Shown: positions 36,101-48,619, counted from the stretch's first letter. The stretch is DNA of 64,000 nucleotides from Pomphorhynchus laevis (GCA_012934845.2 WNNJ02000199.1:430853-494852), one strand, 5' to 3'. Numbers and translations: made by a program. The notes: generated by a model from the sequence alone, not told the origin.

Positions 36101-38542
36101 CATATGCTCATCGATATCCGCTATCCTCACCACATTGTTTAAATCGTCCATCTGCAGCCGTATATTTCCTTCACACTGGAAATACGCCATTGTTCGTCCA
36201 CTCTTTAAGAAACAATCGATCGATCCCTCACTTCCTTCGAGCTATCGTGTTATTTCACTACTCTCTAATCTTTCCAAGCTATTAGAGCGATTTATCTTTA
36301 ATACAGATTAACGTGTATCTATCTTTATATAATATGTACCCTCCTTTCCAATCCACTTTTCGCTCTAATCACCCCACAGAAATCAACTGCATGAAAGTTT
36401 ACAACGACCTACTCATTTCTCGTGACAAGGCTCTATATAGTGTTCTCATCTCCCTCGACCTCTCTTCCGCCTTCGACTTCGTTGATCACTCCATCCTCTT
36501 TTATCGCCTTCGTTATGATTGCGGGTTTTTTCCTCCTCCATAGCACGGCTGAGCTCATATCTATCCGACTGTTCTTTTCGCGTTTGTTTAAATTCATCAT
36601 CTTATCTTCTCATCCTTATTTTCTGTGGGGTCCCATGAGGTTCAGTCCTAGGACCCTTGCTTGTCTCTCTATTACTTTGCGATCTTTCTTCGTTTATCGA
36701 ATCTTACTCCTTTAACGTCATGCAATACGCCGATGACATCATCATATATGCTCATGCACCCGTCCATCGCATAGACGATATCGCAATTTCTGCCTCCAAA
36801 TGTCTTTCTTCTATCTACGAACGTCTCACCAATCTTCATCTCGTTCTAAACCCAGACAAGTCTCAAATAATGTAAATGCTGCTCCGTCAACCTAACATAT
36901 CTCCTTCCCCTTAGACGACACTCGTCCCACCTCTCTATCACTGCGTTTCCGTAATTTCCTTTTACCCTACGTTCCCAATTACTCTAACAACTACGGTCTC
37001 CGACCCTTAATCGTCGCCGCCCCAATCGCCTGGAATCAGCTCCCACTCGACGTCCACCGCGCTCCCTCCTTTATTGCATTCAAATGCTGTCTCCGTACCC
37101 ATCTCCTCGAAACATGATTTAGATTTTTTTAGATTTTTGTTGTTGTGGTCATGTGAGCGAGTGCCGGCACGCATTTGCCACGTAAACATAAATGGCTTTA
37201 TTTAATATCTACTCTTTTTCATTAATATCATGTGACCAAAAACAATTTAAAACTTTACTATTTCATAAAGTAGATAAATTTTAGTTGCAATTAAAAATTG
37301 TAAACTTTTTCTTAAATTTTCAATCGAATTTTTTTTAAAATGTAGAAATTTACGAAAAATACAATACGAAATTCATACAATATTTGATATAATCAAGGAT
37401 TTTGATATTATATATATAATTTTAAATCATTTAAAATAAAAATTGTGATTTCGTTCGATTTTTATTTATAATTCAATTTATTCAAGAATTCAGATAATGG
37501 ATAGGATCTCGAACAAAATGCGGTTTATATATTACATATATTCCTTATATATAAGGAATATATAGTGTATATATACATTCCTTATATATCTAGGAATAGA
37601 GTACGGATGTGTTGTCTACTCAGCACATTCGTGCACTACTATTATATATATTGTAAGTATAAATTACAATCAATTTATAAGCTACTTTCGGTTGGGAACA
37701 CGCTATGATAAAATATACCCGGATTTCTTCATAGGAATTTAGCCATATATACGAAATATGATTATCGGTCTCTACCAACAACAAAAAAGATTAATTCTTC
37801 AATTTACTTTTGCCTTGCAGCTTCTTCAAAAATTGTATGTAGTTATAAGAAGCCGCAAGGCGAAAAGTAAAATTGAAGAATTAATCTTTGGTTTTTGTTG
37901 GTAGCGACCAATAATCACATTTCGTATATACTTTGGTCATTGCGTGATCCCAACCTGAAGTAGCAATATATAATAGACTTATATATACAATATATAAATA
38001 GTAGTGCACAATATATATACTTATATATATTGGTTTACAAACAATCATAGCAACGGATTAGAACTTGAAAAAATATCGAACTATTTATAATCAAGATACA
38101 TAAAATCATACGATTTGCATAATAGTTGAATGCCATGAGTTTCAGTGCGATCATCATGTCTAAAATGAAAAGATAAGCTTGTCGAATTAGGATATATACA
38201 ATGATTTCTGTTCCTACCCTGAAGTTTTGTTCACTTGAAAAAGTATTGGATCATATTCTTGATGAATATCGTCATCGTCGGACACACCCATTTCATCTTG
38301 CTGGCGGCGTGCCATCTGTAAAATTCGCTGTGACTCCTTAGCAGTCAATACCTAAACAGATATTTAGTTTACAAAATTGATTAAAAAAATAGAATAACAT
38401 TATCTAATCGAGAATCATCGACCGCAAATTCCTTCTTTTTTCGCTTTATTTTTCTTTTGATTGGATCATCGTTCTTTTCAATGTGTTTGTGAAGTGCACC
38501 AGGTTTACGAATAGGATCACCTCGAAGCTTTCTCACCCTCAT
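27151..38542 (-). CDS. BYSL: Bystin, 40S ribosomal subunit biogenesis factor (8 exons found, one central block missing)
   Basis: Bystin (yeast Enp1) acts in nucleolar and cytoplasmic maturation of the small ribosomal subunit. Minus-strand exons: 38399-38542 (ATG at 38542, in-frame TAA just upstream), 38218-38351, 33314-33365, 33137-33266, 32948-33087, 32224-32321, 27420-27628, 27151-27376 (TAA at 27151-27153). Family landmarks in order: basic N-terminus, [117 protein letters not shown]. Phases agree through exon 6. Between exons 6 and 7 the family has about 50 more residues, including a segment like KPGAWFKG, which I could not find in 27629-32223. That interval holds a Penelope element and AT-rich debris. 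Short introns are 47-49 bp. The intron 33366-38217 contains a LINE and a foldback element. Confidence 0.95.
28120..29550 (+). mobile_element. Canonical EN+ Penelope-like element, degraded
   Basis: Order of motifs on the plus strand: the N-terminal PLE core with [16 protein letters not shown] (28339), the RT segment [20 protein letters not shown], the catalytic [10 protein letters not shown] (about 28830), LTFLDCDV, and a C-terminal GIY-YIG-end segment [20 protein letters not shown]. The nuclease therefore follows the RT, the reverse of the element in the NTF2 intron. The reading frame is broken in several places. It sits in the bystin interval where the central exon is missing. Confidence 0.8.
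29551..30130 (+). other. Unidentified coding-like remnant
   Basis: Plus-strand frames at 29790-30080 have protein-like composition (for example [18 protein letters not shown] and [14 protein letters not shown]). I cannot assign them to a family. They may belong to another broken mobile element next to the Penelope copy. Confidence 0.35.
30131..30960 (-). mobile_element. Degenerate Naiad-type PLE tails
   Basis: Minus-oriented tail landmarks recur twice: GAGTCTATATGCTAAATC near 30126, CTGAGCCTACGTATTTAA near 30598, then GAATTGACTAATAAATAACA and GACAGTGTATAATAATAAGG near 30854-30890. They are strongly diverged from the copies at 41.3 and 45.0 kb. Confidence 0.65.
31484..31526. repeat. Perfect 20-bp inverted repeat with 3-nt loop
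   Basis: ATCGGCAGAGGGTTATTATT is followed by GTA and its exact reverse complement. It lies in the bystin intron and is the most perfect short-loop hairpin in the window. The surrounding 31000-32220 shows nothing else recognisable. Confidence 0.9.
33725..37210 (+). mobile_element. CR1-like LINE, nearly full length
   Basis: A cysteine-rich N-terminal segment ([14 protein letters not shown]) suggests the zinc-finger ORF1. The endonuclease follows with [14 protein letters not shown] sequence (34750), [11 protein letters not shown] (35175), DIITVPDRF and [10 protein letters not shown]. The RT has [49 protein letters not shown] in place of GSVLGPLL, and [14 protein letters not shown]. The C-terminus has [20 protein letters not shown]. 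The 3' end is GCCGGCACGCATTTGCCACG then TAAACATAAATGG. Numerous frameshifts and stops break it. It is inserted in bystin intron 33366-38217, antisense to the gene. Confidence 0.9.
37631..38009. repeat. Foldback element with hammerhead-like core
   Basis: Outer arms begin with GTGCACTACTAT and end with its complement. Inner arms around 37745-37925 share AGATTAATTCTTCAATTTAC and CCAACAACAAAAAAG-like sequence. At the centre the right arm has ATAAGAAGCCGCAAGGCGAAA (37846-37865 region), a hairpin flanked by GA-rich box and GAAA. It lies in a bystin intron. Confidence 0.8.
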
Positions 38543-39734
38543 ATCTTAAAATGTTATGAAAGTAAATCAATGTCGAACTAATTATAGAATTTGCTAATTG
38601 ACATTACGATTTTAATCCGAACCAAAATCGGCATTTTCCCAAAATCGATTTTAAAAAAATCCAAATTGACACTCCGATTTGGATTTTTTACAAAAGAATC
38701 CAAATCGGAATCAATCTTCCTAATTAAAATACTGTAACCGACCAAATTTGCAAAAGATTTGAGATCAAAGAATTGAGATTCACATATGCACATCACTAAT
38801 ACTCGCTGGATAGCAAATACTCGCTGTTCTACAATTTGGATAATGGTTTTTTTATCAGGTAACATCTTTTTGGACAGATATTGTGGCAAAACCGCAGCTT
38901 GTAGTACTTTTTACACAGAGAGAAATGATTGAAAGTAAAATTCCTATTGTCCAGAAACGTTTTGAGATAAAATGGCTGTTCGTTATAACTTAATCTTATA
39001 GATTACAAAAAGTTTATTCAAGTAGAATCTAAATATTACAAAATAATAAACAGAAGTGTTTTTACTTAAATGTAATATACCATTTATCTAAAATCTAATT
39101 TATTTTAAATGAAATTTTAATAATTTTAATTTCATCAAATAAATTATTTATTAAAAATTTTGTATTATAAAATTATCTTATAAAAATACAAAAAAAAATA
39201 TAAAATTAATATTGATAATAAAACAAATATGCGTGCATCGTTGCCATGATACCATGATAAAATATTCTCAGCTAGAATCCCCTTCCATTCCTAAACTTCA
39301 TGTATTTTCCACTACTGTAGAAATTATTGTGATTACCTTTGAAACATCTCACTAGATAGCATGAATGCATCAACTTAATATCAAGGCATTTTTATCTTGA
39401 TGCTCATTTCCTTTAACTTTTCGATTAAAAACAGATTTATATTGAATCCTGCCTGCAGTCGGTGTTCGGTGTGATGATTGTCGGGACTCGTGTTAATTAG
39501 TTTTATGCTATTTATGTTGCCTTTTGTACCATAGTTTTTGCAAAGGAAAAAGACACATCGGGAGACTAATAAAAATCTTCATTATATTTGTAAGATTTAA
39601 TATCTCATTAATATATAAATATATTATTATATTAATATTATAATATATTACAATATATTGTAATATAAAATATTACATATATAATATACAAAATATAATA
39701 TACAATATTATATATTTTTATAATATACAATATA
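38543..39734. other. Upstream region of bystin, no gene seen
   Basis: Near the start codon, 38600-38720 carries short repeats of AATCCAAATCGG and its complement. The 103-codon frame over them looks like a by-product. The remainder is AT-rich, ending in a TATAATA-rich run at 39610-39735. Confidence 0.45.
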
Positions 39735-40190
39735 TTCTTATCTTAACCTAAGGTCATGAGCTTTGGGTAATGACCGAAAGGATAATATACCGGATACAGG
39801 CGACCGAGATGAGATTCTTTCGCAGGTTTGGCCGTTCTTAGCCTTAGAGATAAGGTTAGGAATTCGATCATCCGGGATGGACACGGAGTAAAGTCGCTAC
39901 TTCTCTACATCGAAGAAAATCAGCTGAGATAACTAGGATACGATCTGAGAATGTCTAGGAATCGCATTTCTCGGAAATTTTTCCAGACCTGATACTCTGA
40001 AAAGTGACCTCGAGGTAGACCTAGATACCGGTGGAGAGATCCAATCCCGAAATTGGCCGAAGACCGCCTTGGACTATCTGAAAGAGAATTCTGGTATGTA
40101 GCCAAGGTTCGCGATGTCTAGAGTAGTTTGGTTCATGCACTGCCTCCACGATCCGACACCCGGACCAGTGGTTGACAGGAAAAATCTTGT
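39735..40190 (+). mobile_element. LINE 3' end (RTE/CR1-type C-terminus)
   Basis: Plus-strand frames encode RIQATEMRFFR, then RDKVRNSIIRDGHGVKSLLL-like sequence, IEENQLR and RGRPRYRWRDPIPKLAEDR. This is the characteristic C-terminal tail of many insect-type LINE reverse transcriptases. The 5' part is missing. GC content is well above the flanks. Confidence 0.8.
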
Positions 40191-41332
40191 ATATTATTTG
40201 TTTTTTCTTGTCAAGAAATTGTTGTTGTATATTACAATAATATTACGAATGTTCTAGAGCTGTTTGCGATCGCACATCAGTGTGCATAGGATATAAAAAC
40301 TTCAGAAATTTACATTCGACGCAGTAAAGCATGCCGGGATAAAAAAGAAACTACTCATTTAACGTGATAAGTAGACTAGTCTTGAAATGTATTCCACTAG
40401 AAAAGAAATATGCAGTAGATCATGCAGTCGTTGATAAATTATCTTACTAAGTCAGTGCTTATCCACTGATAATCAACAATTCCAACCTTAATCCTGAAGT
40501 TTCGGGTTAGAATGGCTATTAGTTATAACTTATTCTTAGAGATTGCAAAATCCTATAAGAATTTCACTTATCTCATGAGTTATAATTTAAAAGATGTAGG
40601 GCTGCCAATAATACGAAATGATGCAGTAAGAAAATTGCTGACCAATGTTTTAATATATTCCTGATTTCATATGTAATGCGAACAGAGCATTGTTGAAAAT
40701 TGTATCAGCAAACCTCAAGTAAGTTGGAACAGACAACAATATAGAGGGAACTTTGTGCTCATACAGATATTATGTGATAGACATTCGCAAATTGACTTGA
40801 GAGAACGTTCTTAAAATCATATTGCTAGGCCAACAGAGTCATGTAAATACTTTAAATGCACGGAGAGGATTCATAATGTAGAACATAAAAACTTTGTATC
40901 ATCCGTCTCATCCGCATTTAGAGGAATTGTAAAATTGTCATTTCAGTTTATCAAAACAAATAACATTTTAACATTATAAAATAAAAATCATACATACTGT
41001 AGACATATTTGCGTACACGTTCACCGTATGTGTTGCATATTGTTCAGCGTTGCACGGTAATCATCTTATTCTATAAAATGAGGTGGTAATTTATGCTTGA
41101 CTATATTTTGTATTTTAAATTTTATTATAATACATAATCATAGACATACGTGTATAACGGCTTTGTTTATGTAGCTGCAAATGATTGAATATTAAGAATT
41201 GAGGTATTCTCATTTATTTTGTTGTAATTCATTAAGAGACCGTTTGGAGTTAAACATTTTTCTTATAATGTATTATCGATTGTAATTTTTTATTTTTGAA
41301 TTTATATATTGTTAATTTGTTCATAAATGATC
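40191..41332. other. Intergenic stretch without recognised content
   Basis: No gene, RNA or clear repeat was seen. Confidence 0.4.
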
Positions 41333-41975
41333 AAATCAGCTAACTGAGTCTACGTATTTAATATAATTATAAAAAACACAATAATGCTAAATCAAAATTT
41401 AATAATTAAATAATAAAATTAATAATTGTTTTTAGATTTTCTATAATTTAAATCAAGTTAAAAAAATGAAATTTAAAATAAACGTCATTTTTATGAATTG
41501 ACTAATAAATAACAGACGTTGTATCAGAATAAGAATTAGAGGTCATCAGGAGGAACTGCTATGCTATCAGGTTTCGGCCCCTAACTCCTCTACCCAACAT
41601 ATCAGCGGGGCCAAATACATGCTAATGATGTATTTTCTCTGAAATAACTATCTAGTATCTTATTCTAATACAAAGTATATTATTTATTATCCATCCATAA
41701 AAATTTGCCACTTAAGAGTTTAAATTTATTCTTTATATTATTGTGTTGATTTATATATTTTACCATTTTCTGTTGATGATATTTTTATAGTAACCTAGTT
41801 TAAAATATGTATCCATTAAATTATTTAAATGATTTTGAAGAAAACCAATATCGTCACAAATTGTTGCAATTCTTAACATTTCATTATTTAATGTATTATA
41901 TTTTATATTATATGGTATGCATAATTGCCCATGCAAAAATATGCTTCTTGTAAATTTAAATGTCATCTTTACGAT
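41333..41975 (-). mobile_element. Naiad-type PLE, 5'-truncated copy
   Basis: Starts with the family 3' terminus (AAATCAGCTAACTGAGTCTA at about 41335, read on the plus strand). It includes the structured tail (41530-41620) and ends in the RT C-terminal frame ([40 protein letters not shown]). The similarity stops at about 41975, where the frame continues into unrelated sequence. Confidence 0.85.
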
Positions 41976-43878
41976 ATAAAAGATACTGTTTAAGATATAT
42001 TTAAGATACTTTGCTATCTCCGTCACCAAATGATGCACTCCTTCCAATACGCTTTCGAACAATGAACTAACTAAAATAGCAAAAGTTGTGAAAAAAATGC
42101 AAAAGTTGCATTTTTGTTGCATTCAAAATAATAATTTGTTTTAGGTGCGATCACTCGAGCATTTTATGTAAAAACATAAAATGAAAATATACCTGAAATA
42201 CACTAAAATACCATCAAATTTCATCGAGTAACGAAATTTTTTGAAAACAAAACCATATTAAGATGCTCATTTGCAAAAGTTGGTTATTGCATAACATAAA
42301 ATTGGTTTCTTTCAACGCGGAAAACTAATCTATTGTTGGCAATCAGCTATTTTTAAAAGTTTGATAAGACGCTTATCTTTCTGAACTTTTACATGAAATA
42401 TAAAGCTTACATTTTTCAAGCATTCATTGAATTTTATTAATAAAATATCACAAAATATATTATTAAATTCAGATTCTAAACATCCAATGATTTTATTAAA
42501 ATATCATTTTTCATAAACCTAGTTTTTATAAAAGTTTAATTATAATAGATTTTTTAAATATGTAAATAAAGAATAAATATTATATTATTACAAACGAATA
42601 ATATTAAATTTATTAATATATTATATTAATATTAATAATTATATGTTTATTTAAATGAAAATATAAAATGAAATACTCTTAATTAAAATACAATTTCGAT
42701 TATTTTTTTATTTTGTCGGTATTTTTTAATATCAATTTGTAATTTGGGTATATTTATTTTCGATGTAACCAAACATTATATTTTTAGTCAAAAATATTAG
42801 CTGCATAAATTATTAAAATACATTGATTTATCAGACATTGCACGCTTTTAATTTTTATCAAATTAATGAATCCGATCAAATCATTTGATAATATACAAAT
42901 ATATTATTTTATAATTATAATAATATAAATTATTATATTTTAAGATATTATATTATTATATATATTCATGTAATTCAATAATAGAAACCAGATCCAGGAT
43001 CATTTCCTAAAAACATCTAACGCTTAAAGTTATAAAAGTTATAACCAACATCGATTCGCCATTGCTAAGCTGAAACAGAGATATCAGAGATAAAATAAAA
43101 TGATTTGATATTATCTTAAACGTCAAATCACGATTTGAAAGCATTATTACGCCGATTTGACTATTGAATGAGGTAAGTCAACTCTGCATAGCTGATAGTT
43201 AACAATATATAAATTATTGTAATTATCTATCCGGTAATTTTGTAATTACTCTGAATTAGCTCGCAATGAGCGAAATATTTGTTCGAATAAAAATAATATT
43301 TGCAAGTTAGTTGGTTGAGCATTTAACTTGCACATGAAATATGAAGACAAACGCCAATCTAATTTGAAATATTAACAATTTGATAAAAGCCGAATATTGT
43401 AATATATTATGATAAATTATTTATTAACTTTTGATCCATGTTTATACAATTGCCATCATATTAAGTGATGGAAACCTGTATGTATTGAGTTTAAGAAAAT
43501 TAAAAACGTTACTGGTAGTTTGACACATTTAGAATTATTATAAGTAACATGATTTGTATGAATCAATTTGTAACATTTCATCGGTAAGCGCTAATTTGAT
43601 AAGATAATTATTAAACGATTAATAAATAATAATTAAAAAATAAATAATAAACGCTTAAGATAAAAAACGCCTGAGATAAAATAAAATTATTTGAAGTAAA
43701 ATTATTTGAATAAAACGTTATCGTTCAAAAAATTATTAATATTTTAAAATTATATAACATTTTCATTTAAGTAGAACAAACAATTGCAAGTCAATTGGAA
43801 GATAATTTGAAGGAATTTTAAAAGAAAAAAATATTTTCATTTAAAAATGCTCAAATTAAGTTAATCAGTTGCTAAAAA
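41976..43878. other. AT-rich region downstream of NTF2
   Basis: No coding or repeat feature was recognised. It presumably includes the NTF2 3' untranslated region at its right end. Confidence 0.4.
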
Positions 43879-46800
43879 TCATGCAGAATTATGCAAAATG
43901 ATACGAAAATTGTCATTTAGAATGTACCAGGTACCATCCGCTGCAGCCTTAAGATAAAACGCTTGGGTAAACGAAAGAATTGGATCATCATCTGTCCGAA
44001 AACGACCAAGAACAGTTAAAAGCACGCCTTGATCCAAAGTGGTCATTGTATCTACGCTAGTGATATCATGAGCGATTTGTCGAAATGAAAGGCTCTTCAA
44101 TTTTTCGATAATATCAAGCTGACCACGGAATGTTTTACCCTCAAAGTTAAGCTGTGACGAAACCGCATCTGGTACCTAAACATAGTATCAAATTAACGAA
44201 AAGCAGTATCAATTTAACTTACTTTTGAATTTGCTGGATAAAATATTGAACGATTGACTCATAATATTTAAAAATAATGAGATATTATAAGAATAGAGGA
44301 CATTATTATAATATTATAATGGTATTATAATATACAATATTCTAATAATACTATGTAATATATTGAAACCTTGAATTCATATCTCTTTTTAAATTAGTTA
44401 ATGATGGCTTTATAGAAATTTATATTGTCCTCTTCAAGCTTGAAAAGGACAGTGCGTGTTAAAAGCTTGCAATACTAAAAACGTTTTCCATATCGTGTCT
44501 ATAAAACCATCATTGACTAATATAAATATAAAGAAAGACATGAATTCAAGTCTTCAATATATTATATATCAATATTTTATTAATTATAGTATTATATATT
44601 AAGATCATTATTATAATATCATAATATTATAATAATGCCCTATATTTTTACAACATCTCAGCATTTTTAAATATTATGGGTCAATCGTTCAAAAATTAAT
44701 TAATCTTATATTCGGAAAAATATATACATATATGTTATAATCATTATAACGCCTATCTAACAAAAATTAAACCATCAAGTAAATATAAATATATGGTAAA
44801 ATTGAATTATTAGAATCCTTAAATATTTTAATAAATCAAAATTATCTATATTTAGACAAATAAAAGGTGTTCCAATCGGTGGTAATAGTAGCCCAATTAA
44901 AGCTGACTTGTTTTTAAGATTTATAGAATATAAATTTGTTCATCTTGTGTAAAAAATAAATCTAAATTATATAAAGATATGAAATGTATGTTTCGATACG
45001 TTGATGATTAAATCAGCTAACTGAGTCTACGTATTTAATATAATTATAAAAAAAACATAATAATGCTAAATCAAAATTTAATAATTAAATAATAAAATTA
45101 ATAATTGTTTTTAGATGTTCTATAATTTTAATCAGGTTAAAAAATAAATAAAAAATAAAAATAAAATTTAAAATAAACGTCATTTTTATGAATTGACTAA
45201 TAAAAACAGACGTTGTATCATAATAAGAATTAGAGGTCATCGGAAGGAACTGCTATGCTATCAGGTTTCGGCCCCTAACTCCTCTACCCAACATAGCAGC
45301 GGGGCCAAATACATGCTAATGATGTATTTCCTCTGAAATAACTATCTAGTATCTTATTCTAATGCAAAGTATATTATTTATTATCCATCCATAAAAATTT
45401 GCCACTTAAGAGTTTAAATTTATTCTTTATATTATTGTGTTGATTTATATATTTTACTATTTTCTGCTTGATGTTATTTTTATAGTAACCTAGTTTGAAA
45501 TATGTATCTATTAAATTATTTAAATGATTTTGAAGAAAGTCAATATCATTACATATTGTTGCAATTCTTAAAATTTCATTATTTAATGTATTATATTTTA
45601 TATTATATGGTATGCATGAATGCTCATGCAAAAATATGTTTCTTGTAAATTTAAATATGTAATCTTTACGATATAAATTTATAGTAGTTTTAGTTAATGT
45701 TAATTTAATGTTCATATCTAGATATACAAATTCTTTATCATTAATATTGGTTTTGTTAAGAATAAGGCTTTCTGGATAAATGTGCTCACTAAATGAATAA
45801 AAATTATTAGAATTGAATACACATATATCATCAATGTATCGAAACATATATTTCATATATTTATATTGTTTACATTCAGTTTTTACACATTTATGAACAA
45901 ATTCATATTCTATAAAGCTTAAAAACAAGTCAGCTATAATTGGGCTACTATTACCACCCACTGGAACACCTTTTACTTGTCTAAATATAGATGTCCCTAC
46001 TTTTAAATAATTTTGATTTATCAAAATATTTAAAGTTTCTATTAATTTAATTTATTCCATATATTTATATTTATTTGATGGTTAAATTTTTGTTAGATAG
46101 GCGTTATAATTATAACCTATATATGTATATCTTTTTCCGAAAATTAGTAAATTTTACTAACGCTTCTTTAATATCTACCAAACCTAGATTTGTATAAAGA
46201 GTACTAAAATCGTATGTATTTATATTTTGAAAATTTATTCCTTTTGTCTGTTCTAAAATTCTTTTGTAGAATTAATACTGAAATAGTGTTTTATACCAGT
46301 ATTAATTTCGATTACCTTGCAATATTTTTTAAAGTGTGCTTTAATTACTTTAAGTATTTTATTCATATAGACAGAAAGTGGTTTTAATAAACATTTAAAC
46401 GCACTACATATGAACCCAGGTTTTATTAGATTTTTATGTAATTTTGGATTCCAATATAATATAGGTATAGTTTTATTATCTAATTCAACCTTTATACCCT
46501 TTTATCCATTATAGAACAGTGACTTGTAATAATTGTTTCTAAACTCAACTCACTACGTTCATATGTTGGATTTACATTTAAATCATTAGAATTAACCTCT
46601 TTCATTAGTATATCATAATAAAGCTTTTTGCATATGAAGACAAAGTTATTACTAGCTTTATCAATAGTTGTTATTATATAGTTTTCTTTTAATTTAGTAA
46701 GTTCTTTATACATATCTTTATTAATTTTATCTTTCCTTTATAATTGTTTGTTATTTTCATTTTATTTTTAATTTTATCAAATATATAATCTTTCCAAATT

Positions 46801-48508
46801 TTTATCTTAGATATATTCGAGCTTTCACTATTAATCAGCTTACTAAAGTAATCATTTAAGTTATTATATAACGAATTGTAAATTTTATTTTTGTCGTTGT
46901 TATTATTTAATCTATATTTATACCCTTTTGATATCAGCTTTCTTAATTCACAATTTTCAATTAATTCTAAATTATGGGTACATATATGTTCATTTATTTT
47001 ATCAAAACTGATACTTTTACAATTTTATTCTGTTTCCATTATGTTTCTAATATTATCGTTACATATTGATTTTAATTCTTTATTATAATTACAAATTTTT
47101 CGTCCTAATGGTGGTAGGAGTTTATACCTTATTTTAGGAATATATTTACTTAAATCTGACCATATTATTTCTTTACTTTTAGAATTATTTAAAAGTCCGG
47201 CTATATTTATGTTATCTATACATTTATTAATGAAGTTTATGGTTAATGTATATTTTCTATTGTTATTATTAACATTTATTGTACGATTATAGTATTTTGT
47301 ATTACAATAACTGTCTATTATACAACTTAGCCTATCATAGTCGTTAATTAATCTTTGATTTATTGAACATATGATATCTTTAGAAAAACTTCTTATATTT
47401 ACATAAAGATCTTTCAGCTTATTATCACTTAAAAGTTGTTTTAATATTTCTAATCGTTCATTTATATACATATCTTTTTTAATATTTTTAACTCTATTTT
47501 TCCTATTCCTTTTATCACCATGACTTCTTGGTTTGCGTTTAACCGGATTATTATAATATAGTTGTTTATTATGTATTATACTACTTCTGCCAATTCCTTG
47601 TACCACGTCATTCAATCCTAATGGGTACATGGAATTAAGCGTTTTAATCCAAAAATCTTCTTTTTCTAATAGTTTTTGATTTAATATTGAAATGTTTTCT
47701 TCGATAATATGTTCTAAAATAAATAATTTACAGTTTTTAATATCATGTCCTATTAATCTCATATGTTTATGAAATATAGTTTGACTATTATGCTGTATAT
47801 TATATATGTGTTGCCTAAACCTAGTTTTTAACATTTGATATGTTTTCCTATATATTGCAATCCACATGTACATTGTATTAGATACACTACACCTGCGGTA
47901 TTGCAGTTACAATTATTATTAATATTTAATGAAAAACATTTGTTTGTCGTATTACTTACGATACAATTATTATTTATAACATCACAAACTATACAATTTT
48001 TCTGTTACATTTAAAAGATCTAAAATTGAAATCATTAGTACTTACGTATTTTTCCAATATTGATATATGTGTATTTAACAAATTTATCCAAGTATCCTTC
48101 TTTGACCATCATTAACTAATAATATATAATATATAATAATATTATATTTTATAATTAAAACCTTTTTTAATATAATATATAATATTTATAATATTTTGTA
48201 ATATTTTATTACAGAAATAAAGGACAGATAAATGTAAAATGAATATTAAATATCGAATTCATTATCTAAATTATTAAATTTAGTTAAATTTTTAATACAC
48301 GTAATTTGCTAATTATTTTTACACATCTTATTGATTGTTAAAATAAATTAGGGAAAAATAACTCAATTTAGAAATATTTACCCTAAATACTTACGTAGAA
48401 TGGTGTAAGTGATTCCCGGATACCACTATCGAAAGTCTGGTAATAGGTGGACACAAAATCCTTACCAAACTGATCCAATTGCTCTTTACTCATACTATTC
48501 ACGTTCAT
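43879..48508 (-). CDS. NTF2: Nuclear transport factor 2 (two coding exons)
   Basis: NTF2 binds RanGDP and FxFG nucleoporins and returns Ran to the nucleus. Exon 1 is 48395-48508 (38 codons, ATG at 48508); exon 2 is 43879-44175 (98 codons plus TGA). The junction is phase 0 with a GTAAGT donor. The 136-residue product is slightly longer than the usual 127-130. Conserved features are FVSTYYQTFD, FEGKTFRGQ, IIEKLKSLSF, the DDDP motif with F at position +4 in the Ran-binding region, and the C-terminal FRIILHNSA. A good acceptor (TTTTAG) lies 2 bases before the ATG, so a noncoding 5' exon further right is likely. The 4.2-kb intron contains a Naiad-type PLE, a second PLE fragment and a foldback element, all apparently tolerated. 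Identity is certain from the C-terminus alone. Confidence 0.96.
44357..44564. repeat. Foldback element in the NTF2 intron
   Basis: The left arm (TAATATATTGAA, GAATTCATATCTCTTTTTAA, TTAGTTAATGATGGCTTTAT) pairs with the right arm (CTATAAAACCATCATTGACT, GACATGAATTCAAG, TTCAATATATTA). Identity is about 80-85%. The centre has a GTCCTCTTCAAGCTTGAAAA palindrome but no hammerhead-like boxes. Confidence 0.75.
44750..45009 (+). mobile_element. Naiad-type PLE RT fragment, inverted relative to its neighbour
   Basis: Plus-strand sequence encodes RQIKGVPIGGNSSPIKADLF and, in another frame, CMFRYVDD. It corresponds to the RT core of the adjacent minus-strand element. It stops exactly at the YVDD codons, where the minus element's 3' terminus begins. 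Confidence 0.8.
45010..48110 (-). mobile_element. Naiad-type Penelope-like element (GIY-YIG ahead of RT), best copy
   Basis: Read on the minus strand from 48110: cysteine motifs CIVCDV and CNCNTAGVVYLIQCTCGLQY introduce a GIY-YIG nuclease core (47870-47990). The nuclease and linker continue to 47025 (KTRFRQHIYNI). The RT opens with ITTIDKASNNFVFICKKLYY (46660) and carries VKGVPVGGNSSPIIADLF with the catalytic FRYIDDICVF (45374-46024). The 3' tail has the shared structured RNA and ends at 45010. A nuclease upstream of the RT distinguishes the Naiad clade from canonical Penelope. Coding capacity is interrupted but long frames (282 and 216 codons) remain, so this is the youngest PLE in the window. 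Confidence 0.9.
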
Positions 48509-48619
48509 TGTCTAAAATTGTAATTAAATATTACAACAAAAGACAAATCGTTCGTATATTATTATTTTACACAAGTTATTAGCCGCAAATGGCTATTTAA
48601 ACTGTTACAGAAAAGAAAA

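Noticed and set aside
38578-38889. 103-codon frame just upstream of bystin
   Set aside because: It runs over short repeats of AATCCAAATCGG and has no recognisable domain.
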